In this document: in pieces, positions 33,481 through 46,867 of the stretch | Position numbering within the stretch: the stretch's first letter is position 1 | How the letters are laid out: each line of letters begins with the position of its first letter | NCBI GenBank assembly: GCA_023055425.1 | Contig: JALGPY010000001.1 | Location: forward strand, 70,426,994 to 70,490,993 | DNA: 64,000 bases | Direction of reading: 5' to 3' | DNA from: Linanthus parryae | Lineage: Eukaryota; Streptophyta; Magnoliopsida; Ericales; Polemoniaceae | Translations under genes and position numbers: made by a program | Notes under the pieces: generated by a model | The model's input: only the letters and a program-made list of their open reading frames with translations | What the model was told of the DNA's origin: nothing | Database searches by the model: none

Positions 33481-33799
33481 ATCTCCCCCTTGATGAAAGA
33501 AAAACCTCCATCTGTTTGAATCTTAGTTTCTGCAAAAAAATACTTATTAGCACACAGTTCAAAAAGATCCAACTTATTCAATGATAAACTTAAGCCGAAA
33601 AACACATAAGTCCAAATAATCCTACTGACCAAAAAGATAGGTTACTAAAGCATAAAAATAATCCTAAGATTTCTAAGATTTCTCCACCTTTTTGACTTTC
33701 ATCAAAAACAATGAGAAGATGTTGGATCAGAGTCTTTGGAAAATCTTGAAAATAAACTTAAATGAAGTGGGAAAGAAAGAGTAGGCAAGAGTTTATGGG

Positions 33800-33804
33800 G
33801 TTGG
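33800..33804. repeat. TSD of element C, left (GTTGG)
   Basis: GTTGG recurs at 42035-42039. Confidence 0.85.
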
Positions 33805-35136
33805 TGTTGGAATAGATTCCCTAGAGGCAATCATATATTTAGTATGAACATTGTTTTGGCTAGAATATTCATTTATTATATATTGTGATATTTAATAAAA
33901 TGAATTCCTTAGATACAATGTGTTGTTTATCTTAAATATCCCTAGTCCACTATATTGATTAATAGGACGAGAAGGATACATTAGATTATGTCAAGTCACA
34001 ATCACTTGTCGTAGTGCTAATATAATTGCAATCCTTAGACTTGAAGTCACTAGATACTCTAGTTGTGGAATATTGTGCTTTGATGTTATCAAATGTTACA
34101 CCGTAACTGGGTAATCATAAAGATGGCTATCGGGCTTGATAGGAAGCAAGCTTAGAGATCGTAGTGATGTAGATAGGATTTGTCCCTCCTACATAATGGG
34201 AGTAAATATCCACGACCACTCGAGGGATGAGGCTTATTGAATGTCTGGCCAGACTCAGATAAATCATTATGGAGATATTGATGTTATCTGCTATCATAAT
34301 CATATTCCCAGGATTGAGAAACTACGGATTGGATATAAGAGTGTGACTATGTATGTCTCGTGTCCAATCCGGATATAGAGACAAAGGGAAAGTGCAATAT
34401 AAGATATTGGGCACAAGAGGTTTGTCGGGATCACTGACTATTTTTATTAGTTGGGTGGCATGGATGTGTTGCTAGACACCGCTCCATGTTAGTAAAAGTT
34501 ACTACCAACTAAGTAGAAACCTATGGGGTCACACGTCAAATAGATTAGAGCTAGATTTGGGATTAATTAATATGATTAATTAACGAGAAGGATCATTGTG
34601 AAACACCTTGCAAACTTAGAAGGACTAATTTGCAAGGAAGGGACTAATTCAAGTTCATGGAGAACTAGGAAGGACCTTTATGGAAACAACAAGGAGTTGT
34701 TGGAGTATATAAATGAGGCTCTAGCTTCCTTCCCACTAATTGTGATTTGTTATTAGACAAAACACAAAGAGAGTGCGAGAGAACAAAAGAGAGAGAGAAG
34801 ACAAGCCTAGGCCGACCGCCCTAGGTCGTCCGCCCCCTCTCCCGTCGGCGCCAAAGGAGGGCCGAACCCTTCCTTGTCCTTGTTGCTTTGATTCCTCTTC
34901 CCTCTTCCTCCGGTTTAAGCTAGAACTTGTTGAAGGAAGAATCTATATCTCACCTCTAGACGTGGATCAACCGTAGAGACGAGGACATCATTCTTCGTGT
35001 GATCTCACAAATCAAAAGGTACACAATATTATGTTCTTTATCATGTTATGATGTCTCCTCCTGACGATCCGTGGTGGGCTTTAAACTAGGATTAATTTTT
35101 GTTATTCCGCTGCGTTACCTACGTCAAAACCCAACA
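33805..35136 (+). repeat. Element C 5' LTR
   Basis: 1,332 bp with TATATAAA at 34706-34713. It lacks 101 bp present in the 3' LTR; the gap falls at an ACGA (33967-33970) that occurs at both ends of the missing block in the 3' LTR. Confidence 0.9.
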
Positions 35137-36613
35137 GTTGTATCAGAGCCACAGGTCGTAGAGCATAACATGATCTTCTGGTAACGATTTCAGTTTATAC
35201 ACCGTATTATTGTTATTACGCGAAAACTGAAAAATATTGGCATAGTAGATGCAAATTGAACATTATTCAATATAAACAAGATCCAATTTAACATTGGATG
35301 ATAGAATTGGTGAGTTTAATCACATAGGATGTGAATAATTGCTTTCTTGAAAAATTAGGGTTCATGGGCACATAGTTGAAAAGGGGTTTTCAATTATGGA
35401 AATAAAATTTATAGAAACAATCCATAAGGAAAGGCTAGGTCCGAAACCCTAGCCGTCCGTCCCCTCCTTGCGCGCCAAGAAAAGGTCGCGGGCCACAATG
35501 GGGCGGCCGGCCTTGGGCCGGGCCGTGTGGCGGGCGGCGGTCCTCATAGGGGTTCGGGCCTTGTTGGCTTGAACTCCTTGGACCGTTGTGCTTTGTTGCA
35601 TGGTGGATGGATGTGGCCTAGGATTGTGGATGTTTATTGCTTTGTGGTTTGGTTTACGGCCCGCGAGCTGATCAAATTAATGTAATAATTAATTAGGTTT
35701 TATGTCCTGTGAGTCGGCTTTTCTCCTCGACATGTGAGACTTTTATTATTGATTTATTCTAGATGTTAAGCTAGAATTAGAAATATTTAGATGATAGCCA
35801 AGAGCATGGAGAAGAAGACCGGAGAACCAAATGAGCCAAAAGACAAAGAAGACGTCCCCTAGGCGGGCGGCTATGGTAAAGCACATGGAGATGAGCTTGT
35901 CACTTTAGGGCAATTAGATATTATCATTGACTTGATAATATCATTTTTCTAGGGGTCATATCCATGCCACGTTTTTTTTATCTTGTGGATGTTTATTATT
36001 TATGTCTTGTTATTTAATTTTTGTGTGTATGGCGATACTAGCGAAAACGATAACAAGATAATAATAAAAAAGGTTTGCCTTTTATTGTGGATTGCCCAAT
36101 CCAAATAAGTAGATCATGTTGATTAGATCAACCAAACAAATTAAGAAATAAAATCCCTCAATTAAATATTGCGTTTTGCCTTCTCTTGCCAAAACACCCT
36201 TCATGATCAGGGTTCATTAAAATCCGGGCTTGCCAAAGCAAGGCGATTTTAATTTACCGTGGTGTGTTGCGGACGACACAAGCTAGTAATGTGTGTATGT
36301 TGAAGTAAGAGGTTGGACGGAACTAGGCAATATTCAATTGGAATGATGAGCCTAGAGGCATGACAATTAGGCATTATCCAAAGGATAAAGAATAAAGAGT
36401 TATTCACCTAATTGGACCAAGAGTTGCATGGGATACAATTGGAATGGTTCCTACCTAAATAACCTATTCTTGGGTGACTTGCCAAAGCAAGCTCAAGAAG
36501 AAGTGAAAAGGGGATCTTGGACCTACTAAAAAATATAATGATATTTTCCGCATTAGTGGTGAGGGCTATTAATCTGAGAAAAATAGTGAGAGCTATATTT
36601 GATGATCTAGCCA
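35137..36613 (+). other. Leader of element C, with a GC-rich patch
   Basis: Non-coding sequence from the primer site to gag. A GC-rich patch at about 35450-35560 stands out in an AT-rich element. I see no gene. Confidence 0.6.
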
Positions 36614-37461
36614 TTGTTGAATATAGTTAAATTGTTCAAAATACTAAAATTGCACATTTCTCGTTTTGTAGAATTCCAAATCGCAAACAACAACGCATCG
36701 ACTTCATCCCTACGATCTGTCCTTGAGAAGGATAAACTGTCTGGAACGAATTTCCTTGACTGGTACAGAAACTTAAGGATTGTCCTTAAGCAAGAAAAGA
36801 AGATGTACGTCTTGGACACTCCAATTCCAGAACCACCACAAGATGAGTCTCTTCTAGCGGAAGTAAGGGCACGTCAGAAGCATATTGATGATTGTAATGA
36901 CGTGACTTGCCTCATGCTTTGTACCATGACTCCTGATATTCAGAAGCAGCATTAGAATACGGAAACTTATGATATGATCATACACTTCAAACAATTGTTT
37001 CAGGAACAGGCTATGCATGAGCGCTATGAGGTGTCTAAAGCATTATTCAAGAGTAGTCTTGCAGAGGGAAATCCAGTAGGACCTCACGTACTCCGAATGA
37101 TCGGGTACATTGAGAACCTTGAGAGACTGGGATTCCCACTTGGCCAATATTTGGTTACTGATATAATCAGTTCATTATGAACTATAATATGAACGAGATC
37201 AGTAAAACTCTGCCTGACCTATTGAACATGCTAAAGACAGCGGAACAGAGCATTAACAAAGGCAAGGGCACGACCATAATGATGGTATATAAGAAGAAGG
37301 GAAAATCAGTTGCCTCTACTTCCAAAGGAAAGCGCAAGAAACTTTTAAAATCCAAGGAAGCCCTAAAGCCTAGTGGAGGCGTGGCTAAAGGTGAGTGTCA
37401 CTACTGTAGCCAGTCGGGTCACTAGAGGAGGAATTGCCCTAAATATCTCGAGGATAAGAAG
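36614..37461 (+). pseudogene. Element C gag with broken zinc knuckle
   Basis: Frames at 36614-36955, 36974-37180 and 37177-37425 together give copia gag: SVLEKDKLSGTNFLDWYRNL, then QEKKMYVLDTPIPEPP and YEVSKALFKSSLAEGNPVG. The CCHC knuckle reads CHYCSQSGH, a TAG stop, then RRNC; related elements have Trp there, so TGG became TAG. Further stops at 36953 and 37178 separate the pieces. Confidence 0.82.
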
Positions 37462-37470
37462 CTTGGAATA

Positions 37471-40400
37471 GTGATTCCACCACCACCAGGTATTTATGTT
37501 ATAGACATCAATCTTTCTATTTCTTCATCTTGGGTATGGGATACCGGATGTGGTTCTCACATTTTTTGTAATGTGCAGGATTTGAAAAGAAGTAGAAGAT
37601 TGATTAAAGGGGAGATAGATCCGCGCGTCGGGAATGGAGCAAGAGTTGCTGCATTAGCTGTAGGCGTTTATGAGCTATCTTTGCCTTCTGGACTTATTTT
37701 AGAATTAGACAATTGCTTTTATGTGCCTGCTATGAGCAGAAACATTATTTCCATTTCTTGTTTGGACGAGAAGGGTTTTTCTATTTCAATAAAGGACAAG
37801 TGTTGCTCCATTTATTTTGATAGTATGCACTATGTAGTGCGCATTTGTCTAATGGATGGTATATCCTTGATCTAAATAGTCCAATCTATAACATAAATAC
37901 TAAAAGGATTAAAACTAATGATTTAAATCCTACATATCTATGGCACTGTCGTTTAGGCCATATAAATGAGAAACGCATATCTAGACTCCATAAAGATGGA
38001 CTTCTAGGCTCATTTGATTTGGAATCATATGAGACATGTGAATCTTGTTTATTAGGAAAAATTACAAAGTCCCCTTTCAATAAGAAAGGGGAAAGGACTA
38101 GTGAGTTATTGGCACTCATACATACTGATGTATGTGGACCATTCCCCACGCCTGCCAGATGTGGTTATACCTACTTCATCACATTCACTGATGATTTCAG
38201 TAGATATGGATTTGTATACCTTATGAAGGCCAAATCCGAATCCTTTGAATTGTTCAAAGAATTCAAGAATGAAGTAGAGAAGCAACTTGGTAAAAGTATT
38301 AAGGCTCTACGATCGGATCGTGGAGGAGAATACTTAAGCAAAGAGTTGGATGAGTATCTTAGAGAGTGCGGGATAGTATCTCATCTCACTCCACCCGGAA
38401 CCCCACAATGGAATGGCGTGTCTGAGAGGAGGAATCGCACGCTATTAGATATGGTGCGATCTATGATGTCTCAAACAGATCTTCCGATATCCTTTTGGGG
38501 ACATGCTCTAATGACTGCAGCTTTTACCATTAAGCGCGTTCCATCCAAATCAGTCATGAAGACACCATATGAGATATGGACTGGGAAGCGTCCCATAGTG
38601 TCGTTTATGAGGATTTGGGGCTGCGATGTGTATGTAAAACGTTTACAAACAGACAAGCTCGGGCCCAAAGCGGATAAGTGTAAATTTGTGGGATATCTTA
38701 AGGAAACTAAAGGATATTAATTCTACAAATCCCACCGAGAACAAAGTGTTTGTTGCTCGGACCGCCGTGTTTCTAGAAAGAGAGTTTGTCTCTAAAGAAG
38801 CAAGTGGGAGGGCTGTAGAACTTGAAGAAATTCAAGAACCACAAATCACTGAACCGATGATGGAACATGAACAGGAACCGCAAACTGTTGTGGAAGAACC
38901 TGTTCAGGTAACACAGGAACTCCGTAGATCAGGAAGAGTGCGTCATGAGCCAAAGAGGTATGGACTTCTCGTGACTGAGCCTGATGACGTACCACTCATG
39001 GATGATGAGCCTGCAGCCTACAGGGAGATAATGAAAGGCCCAGACTCTAAGAAGTGGCTAGAAGCCATGAGATCCGAAATGGATTCCATGTACACCAACA
39101 AAGTATGGACTTTGGTGGAACCACCCGAAGGGGCTCGACCCATAGGGTGCAAGTGGGTCTTCAAGAAGAAGACCGACATGGATGGAAAGGTAGTTGCCTA
39201 TAAGGGGCGATTGGTAGCCAAAGGGTATAGACAGATTCATGGTATTGACTATGATGAGACCGTTTCACTAGTCGCCATGACTAAATCCATTAGAATCCTA
39301 CTTGCTATTGCACCATACTACGACTATGAGATTTGGCAAATGGATGTTAAAACAGCGTTCCTTTATGGGAACCTCCTCGAGGATGTGTACATGACACAAG
39401 CAGAGGGTTTTGAGGATCCAGAGAATGCCAATAAAGTCTGTAAGCTGCAAAGATCCATTTATGGATTGAAGCAAGCTTCTAGGAGCTGGAATCGACGTTT
39501 TGATGATGCAGTCAAAGAGTTTGGCTTCATTAAGAACGAAGATGAGCCTTGTGTTTACAAGAAGGTTAGTGGGAGCTCTGTAGTATTTCTGGTCTTGTAT
39601 GTGGATGACAAACTAATCATTGGCAACAACATTCCTACATTGCAATCTGTTAAATATTGGCTATGAAAGTGCTTTGCAATGAAGGACTTAGGAGACGTAG
39701 CCTACATACTTGGTATAAAGATCTATAGAGATAGATCTAGAAGGTTGCTCGGCCTAAGTCAAAGTACATATATAGACAAGGTGTTGAAGAGGTTCAACAT
39801 GCTGGATTCCAAGAAGGGATTCTTGCCCATGTCGCATGGAGTCACTCTTTCTAAGAATGACTATCCCTCCAATGAGATTGAGAAAGACCACATGAGTAGG
39901 ATACCCTATGCTTCGGCCATAGGATCCATCATGCACGCCATGTTATGTACTAGACCAGATGTATCATACGCGTTAAGTATGCTGAGCAGATACCAGTCCA
40001 ATCAGGGTGAGAGTGACTGGATTGCTGTCAAGAACATCCTAAAGTACTTGAGAAGGACTAAGAATGTGTTCTTGATATTTGGAGGTAAGGAAGAGCTAAG
40101 TGTAAATGGTTACACTGATGCAAGCTTCCAAACCGAAAAATATGACTACAGATCGCAGTCAGGATACATGTTTTGCCTGAATGGAGGAGCTGCGAGCTGG
40201 AAGAGTTCCAAGCAAGGGACAGTTGCTGATTTTACAACAGAAGTTGAGTACATTGCTGTTGCGGAAGCAGCAAAAGAGGTTGTTTGGATAAATAAGTTTA
40301 TCACTGAGCTCGGTGTGGTCAATAGCATCGTGGATCCCATAGAGTTGTACTGTGACAACTCCAGGGCAATCGCGCAAGCTAAGGAACCAAGATCACACCA

Positions 40401-40590
40401 AAAATCAAAGCATGTACTTAGGATATTCCATCTTATTCGTGATATGATCGATCGAGGAGATGTGAAGATGTGAAAAATTCCAAAGGATGACAATGTTTCA
40501 GATCTGCTCACAAAACCTCTTGCGCAGCGAAAGCATAAAGGGCACACCAGTTCTATAAGCATACGAGATGCGCCAGATTGGCTCTAGTGC
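37471..40590 (+). pseudogene. Element C protease, integrase, reverse transcriptase, RNase H
   Basis: The protease region has WVWDTGCGSHI at about 37530. The integrase has the HHCC zinc site (WHCRLGHINEKR ... CESCLLGK) and the core acidic residues in HTDVCGPF, TDDFSRYGF and SERRNRTLL (37845-38720). RT (38686-39666) carries CKWVFKKKTDMDGK, QMDVKTAFLYGNL and the intact YVDD box at 39598-39609. RNase H (39679-40473) has GYTDASFQ and ELYCDNSRA. Breaks: frameshifts near 37840 and 38715, TGA at 39664 and TGA at 40471. All domains are present but no polyprotein is possible. Confidence 0.88.
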
Positions 40591-40601
40591 AAGTGGGACA
40601 C

Positions 40602-42034
40602 TGTTTGAATAGATTCCCTAGAGGCAATCGTATATTTAGTATGAAAATTGTTTTGGCTAGAATATTCATTTATTATATATTGTAATATTTAATAAAATGA
40701 AGTCCTTAGATACAATGTGTTGTTTATCTTAAATATCCCTAGTCCACTATATTGATTAATAGGACGATCAAATATAGACTAGTACGTGGGTAGATTGATA
40801 TGGAGATATCAAGTCTAACACATGGATATGCATTAAGGGTAATGGCATACTGGATTGACACACAACGAGAAGGATACATTAGATTATGTCAAGTCACAAT
40901 CGCTTCTCGTAGTGCTAATATAATTGCAATCCTTAGACTTGAAGTCACTAGATACTCTAGTTGTGGAATATTGTGATTTGATGTTATCAAACGTTACACC
41001 GTAACTGGGTAATCATAAAGATGGGTATCAGGCACGATAGGAAGCAATCTTAGAGATCGTAGTGATGTAGATAGGATTTTCCCCTCCCACATAATGGGAG
41101 TAAATATCCACGGCCACTCGAGGGATGAGGCTTATTGAATGTCTGGCCAGACTCAGATAAATCAATATGGAGATATTCATGTTATCTGCTAGCATAAGCA
41201 TATTCCCAAGATCGAGGAACTATGTGTTGGATATACGAGTTTGACTATATATGTCACGTGCCCAATCCGAATATAGAGACAAAGGGGAAGTGAAATATAA
41301 GATATTGGGCACAAGAGGTTTGTCGGGATCACTGACTATTTCTATTAGTTGGGTGGCATGGATGTGTTTCTAGACACCGCTCCATGTTAGTAAAAGTTAC
41401 TACCAACTAAGTAGAAACCTAAGGGGTCACACTTCAAATAGGGTAGAGCTAGATTTGGGATGAATTAATATTATTAATTAATGATAAGGATCATTGTGCA
41501 ACACCTTGCAAACTTAGTAGGACTAATTTGCAAGGAAGGGACTTATCCAAGTTCATGGAGAACTAGAAAGGACATTTATGTAAACAACAAGGAGTTTTTG
41601 GAGTATATAAAGGAGGCTCTAGCTTTCTTCCCACTAATTGTGATTTGTTATTAGACACCACACAAAGAGAGTGAGAGATAACAAAAGAGAGAGAGAAGAC
41701 AAGCCTAGGCCGACCACCCTTGGCCGTCCGCCCCCTCTCCCGTAGGCGCCAAAGGAGGGCCGAACCCCTCCTTGTCCTTGTTTCTTTTATTCCTCTTCCC
41801 TCTTCCTCCGGTTCAAGCTAGCACTTGTTGAAGGAAGAATCAAGATCTCACCTCTAGACGTGGATCAACCGTAGAGACGAGGACATCATTCTTCGTGTGA
41901 TCTCAAAAATCAAAAGGTACATAATACTTTGTCCTTTATCATTTTATGATGTCTCCTCCTGACGATCCGTGGTGGGCTTTGAAGTAGGATTAATTTTTGT
42001 TATTCTGCTGCGTTACCTACGTCAAAACCCAACA
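40602..42034 (+). repeat. Element C 3' LTR
   Basis: 1,433 bp with TATATAAA at 41604-41611. Exactly 101 bp longer than the 5' LTR, matching the ACGA-flanked block at 40768-40868. Confidence 0.9.
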
Positions 42035-42039
42035 GTTGG
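42035..42039. repeat. TSD of element C, right (GTTGG)
   Basis: Matches 33800-33804. Confidence 0.85.
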
Positions 42040-43772
42040 GTCTTCATCTCCATCCTGATCTCCTTCTTCTTCCTCACTATCTTCATCATTGTCCTGGTCT
42101 TCTGCAACCTCTTCATTCCCACCACTAGTCTCTGCTTCTTCAGGTTCTGGAATGATTGGCTTTGGAGATTTCATCTTCTTTTTGATGTTTATCAGCAAAA
42201 CATCTGAATCGGGACTATCTTTTTCATCTCCCTCTTGAGCAACTTGTTCCTCTACCACCTGCTTTCCTTTGTCCTTGTCTTGAGCAGCCTCTTCCTGGTT
42301 TGAGTGTTCATTGGGCAATTTCTTGTTAGAACCATCTTTCTTGATACCTTCTTCATCCTCAGGGACATCAAACACAGTCATTCTCCTAAAGATGGTCTCC
42401 ACCATGTACTTTACCTACCTGAGATCAGTCTCAAATCCATGCTAATTTTCTTTGATTTCACTAGATTCCATCTCTAAACCATCAAGTCTCTGAAGGATTG
42501 AAGACAAATCAGGAGGCTGAGAGGTCTGGCTTGAAGTAGGAGTCAAGGTCTTGGTCTTAAGAAACTTCTTTTCATACAACTCTTCTTCTGTCAAATCTGA
42601 ATACAACTTCTTAATTTTTGTCGTGGTCTTCACCACTCCAATCTTCTCAAATGCTTTCTCATTAAGCAGACCAATCCCAGAAGTGATAGACTCTTCACCA
42701 GCAGTTGGAATTTCAAGGTGTTGGAAAAATAGAGTGAGCAAGTTTGCATATGACAAAGGATGCTTTATCTGATCTGTTTGGCTAAACAACATGTGTTCCA
42801 TTACAAGCTTCTGAAGATCAATGTCATATCCATGCATAATCAGATACAGAATGTATAGCACTCTCTCAGTGATCAACTCCTTCGAATGTTCCCTTGGAAA
42901 GATACATCTCATCAAGATAGTGAAAAAAACTTTGGCTTCAACATTTAACACATTGTGTGTTAACTGTTTGGATGAGGCAGGGGTGTTGGGTAGAAAGAAT
43001 TATTCTTTTGTTAACTTCAAAACTTCACTTTTGGGAGGATGGTTATGTGTGTCATACCTCTTAGGACAGCCTAGGACATATGCAAACTCAGCATGATCTA
43101 GTTCCATAGTAACACCAGCAACTCTAGTCTTGATTACTAAGTGTGGAGAGTCCTTAAGTTGCTCCATGTTGAGATAGAAGAATCTGCAAAGTCTTGGGTA
43201 GGCTAGCTCAGGGGGGTTTATCATGAACCACAGAGAGATTTTCTTTAACATAGTAATGCAATTCAGATTCATTCCAAGCAACATATGCATACTGATCAAG
43301 CTACAAAAAGCAATAGGCCTAGAGGCAAAACCATCCAACCACTGACCTTTGGAAGTATTTGAGATGAACCAATATTCATCAGGAGCGGAGTTCTTTGAGT
43401 AGATCTGTAAGGCTCTCTCCACATTGTCTTCTGATTCTTCCTCTGTCCCCTTTTCTTTTCCCTTTTCAGCTTGAGAGACCTTCTTCTTTTTCTTCAACTT
43501 CTTGGGGCTTGAGATCTGTGTTTCTGGTTGCTTTTCTGCAGCAACCTTCTCTTTATTCTTCTTCTTATTCTTATCTAAAGATGATGTCACATCCTTCTTA
43601 TTCTTCTTCTTTGGTGGAGGAAATTCTGCAACAGCTTCGCACTGGGAGTCCTAGAGCTTGAGTACCCACTGATTGTTTGAACTTCATCCTCAACTGTCTT
43701 TCTCTTATTTTCTGTACTGGGCTTTGAACCACTGGCCATCTTGATTCTGTCAGAGGATCTTCTAGTGCTCAT
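42040..43772 (-). pseudogene. Element D 3' env-like / plant transposon protein ORF
   Basis: It starts at ATG 43772 (MSTRRSSDRIKMASG) and shifts frame near 43640. It continues with a Lys-rich basic tract, YPRLCRFFYLNMEQL, TRVAGVTMELDHAEFAYVLG and FFTILMRCIFPREHSKEL, and ends in a Glu/Asp-rich tail, DNDEDSEEEEGDQDGDEDP, cut by element C. The same blocks occur in element E (YPRLTRIFYLNLVQEL, IIMRCVVPREYSKEL). The position after copia pol and before the 3' LTR is that of the env-like ORF of SIRE/Maximus elements; plant-transposon-protein domains of the PF20167 kind also resemble it. Stops at 43000 and near 42400 break it. Function is unproven. Confidence 0.65.
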
Positions 43773-44121
43773 TAGGGTTTGGGAGAAGAATAGAGAGAGG
43801 TAGGGTTGATACGGAGTGAAGGAGAAGAGAAGAAGAAAAATACTGAAAAAGTTTGAGTTTAAAAAGAAAAATGCAATATCTCTCTAATCTCAAAAGATCT
43901 GTAATGATCAGAGAAGATTAAAATCTTTGAAGCCGTTGGAAATAAATAATTTAATACTATATTTGGCTGAAAATAATTTTGAAAAAGGTAGGGGAAATAT
44001 TGAACAAATATCTACAAAGATAGCACCAACTACTGAATGATCCAAGAATTATTGACGAACCAGTTATCAGTTCAAATCATTGAAACACATAACAATTTAC
44101 CTTCCTTACCTGATGCTCCCC

Positions 44122-45031
44122 CTAAACCAATGCATCTTTATTCAGCATGCCTAATTCTTGCCTTAGAGCTGAAAATCTTTCATCTGGAAATGGTTTAGCG
44201 AAGATATATGCATGTTGCATGTTAGTAGAAACAAATTCAAGAACAATATCACCTTTCTCAGCATGATCTCTAATGAAACGGTGTCTTACATCAATATTCT
44301 TGGTTCTTGAATGCTGAACTGGATTATTTGTAATTGATATTGCACTGGTGTTGTCACATTTGATGGGTATACTTCTGAAATCAAGTCCAAGATCTCTCAA
44401 TTGTTGAAAAATCCATAATACTTGTGAACAGCATGCTCCAGCAGATATATATTCAAATTCAGCTGTTGATAAAGCAACTGAGTTTTGTTTCTTGGAGTGC
44501 CAAATGATCAAGGAGGATCCAATGCAAGTTCCTGAAGTGCTTTTCCTATCAATTTTTTACCCTGCAAAGTCAAGCATCTGAAAAACCATGCAAAGAGAAA
44601 TTAGAATTTCTTGGATACCAAAGACCTATTTCCTTGGTACCATTGAGATATCTGAATATTATCTTCACAGCACTTAAGTGTGATTCCTTTGGATCAGCCT
44701 GAAATCTTGCACACATACATACATTGAACATGATATCTGGTCTACTAGCAGTGAGGTATAGTAATGATCGAATGATACATCTATACTCTTTCACATTGAC
44801 AGTCTTACCAGATCCATCCTTATCTAAAGACAATGTAGAACTCATAGGAGTCTTGATTTCTTTGGATTGAGACACACTGTACTTGTTCATCAAGTCCCTA
44901 GTGTACTTGCTTTGATGTAGAAAGATGCACTTCTTAACCTGATTAATTTTGAAAGTGTGTAATGTAGGTGTAAACATGTATATTAATACTCTAGAAGGGG
45001 GGATTGAATAGAGTATGCTAGCTTTTGCCAA
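44122..45031 (-). pseudogene. Element D pol C-terminus: RT end and RNase H
   Basis: The frame at 45031-44570 contains IFLHQSKYTRDLMNKYSV, RCIIRSLLYLTASRPDIMF and FRYLNGTKEIGLWYP. After a shift, 44511-44122 contains SKKQNSVALSTAEFEYISAG, IKCDNTSAISITNNP and HSRTKNIDVRHRFIRDH. This is the usual end of SIRE-type copia pol. The first residues of the upper frame (above 44985) come from the abutting E LTR, which marks where D is cut. Confidence 0.82.
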
Positions 45032-46451
45032 AACACAAGTTTTTGAAACTTCAGTAGAGCAAACTGTTGATATCTAAAAGCTTTGAAAAGAGTTTGAGAA
45101 TCTTAAAGATATAACAGCAGAGTATAGAGACTTCAACGCTTTGAGACTTGGAAAGCTCCAAAGCTTTGAAACTTCCAATTTAAACTGTAAGTAAATGCAG
45201 CAAAAGTAAATAGCAAGAACACAAAGATTTTACGGAGTTCAGTCACAATTGGACATAGTCTCTGCCTGAGGGATCTAATCCCTCTAGGATTCAAACACAA
45301 CTTCTTATTAGTCACCCAGATTTATTCCTAGATCTGAAGCCTAAGTGAGCTACCTTACACTTATACAGCTTGTGGTTCCCAACCTATCTAGTTATAGGCT
45401 ACAACCTGTTGAAACAATAAGAACCTCTTGTTGTTGACTTGAACAACAAAACTACTAACTTTAGTGAGGTTTTAGAGATTAAGAATAAATAATACAATTG
45501 AGTACAAGGAGAAGAACTCAAAAAGATAAGTTGTTTAAGCCTGGAAGAGTTCTTCTGAAATTGAATGATCTTCAGTTTGCTTGAGTTGAGTTCTTGATTG
45601 ATTTGAAGAGCTGTATGAAATTGATTTTCCCAGTTGATTTCCCTCTTCAAAACCACGACCTCTGTATCTCCCATAATTCTCTGCAATTCAAATTTAAGTA
45701 GCTGATCTCAGTCTGCAACTGACTTGAGAGATTTCAGGAACAGAATTCCTAAAATATCTCCTATCTGATAAGCTCATGTCAACAGCTTAATTTGAATGTA
45801 TTGCTGATCTGTTTATGGACGTTGGAGTGTCCAACAAACCTGCAAATACTCAGCAAAAAAGATCAAACAAATAACAATACAATTTAGCAAAAAAAATTGC
45901 TTGAACAGCAACTATCAGGTAAAGAGAAAACTATGCTAGAATTGTTTGCTGACAGTTCTGAGTTAATAAATACATTCAAACTCATGAATATATCAAGGAA
46001 CTAATATAGAATCCACAATAATAGACAATAATCAGCTTGTACCAAGATCTAAGTATCACTGAATCCATCTTCATAGAGAAAGATGATTAGAAGAACTTAG
46101 CAGTAAAGAGTAACTAGAATATCTCAAAACTTTGAAGCTTTGCCAGATAACTTCACCAGAATGAACATTGGATTCTCAATCCAGCTTAGTCCTGCAATGA
46201 TCAACTTAGAACATAGATTTCTAAATGAAATCCTATAATTAATCCACATCATCACCAAAACATAACCAAAGACTACACAAAAACGGTTAGATAATTCAGC
46301 ATAACCAAAGCCTACACAAAGCCTACTCAAAGCTTTGAAGCTGTGGTACTTAGCAATTTCTTATGCTTGTGTTTCTGGCTTTCATCATCAAGGAGCTAAG
46401 CTCTCTGCTTGTATTTTCACAAAATAATGTCCATGAGCTTCAGACTTATCA
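44986..46451 (-). repeat. Element E 3' LTR
   Basis: On the minus strand it begins TGATAAGTCTGAAGC after the purine tract and ends near CCCCCCTTCTAGAGTAT. It shares layout with the D LTR (GAATAGAGTATGC, AACCTATCTAG, CAATCTCCCCCTTGATGAAA next to it), but the sequence is diverged. It contains several AAAGCTTTGA-type palindromes. Confidence 0.65.
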
Positions 46452-46867
46452 ATCTCCCCCTTGATGAAAGACAAAACACATTATCTGGATATTAATATCC
46501 TGCAACTTACAATCAGTAGTAAAAATCACAGATTATGAATAACAGAAATTCAAATACCACAGAATTGCATATGTAACATCTACCAGATCCAGAATTTTAT
46601 ACAAACCATAAAACTAGATACTAAACATACTCAAATAAAACACTAACAACACATAACACAAAAAATAAAACACATAATCTTCTCCCCGTTTTTTACCTTC
46701 ATCAAAAGAGTAGAAGAAATGTAGGATCTATTCATAGTGTTTTTAAGAAAATAAGAAAAACAACCTAAACTTCAGGACTGAGAAGAGCCGAAAGAATAGA
46801 GAGAATGGGTTCAAGGCTTTGAAGGTCCTGAGGACTTTGTGTTTCCCTTGCCTTTGCCATGAGTCTC

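Larger units (their letters stand above)
33805..42034 (+). mobile_element. Element C: Ty1/copia, full-length but inactive
   Basis: This 8,230-bp element has LTRs of 1,332 and 1,433 bp (start TGTT, end CCCAACA), TSD GTTGG, a near-consensus initiator-Met primer site (TTGTATCAGAGCC after 35136), gag, protease, integrase, RT and RNase H in copia order, and a purine-rich tract before 40602. Stops and frameshifts break each domain. It is inserted near the end of the env-like ORF of D. I would call it Tork-like from gag and protease wording, but lineage was not tested. Confidence 0.92.

Noticed and set aside
35450..35560. CpG-island promoter of a host gene
   Set aside because: It lies inside the C leader with no host coding sequence nearby.
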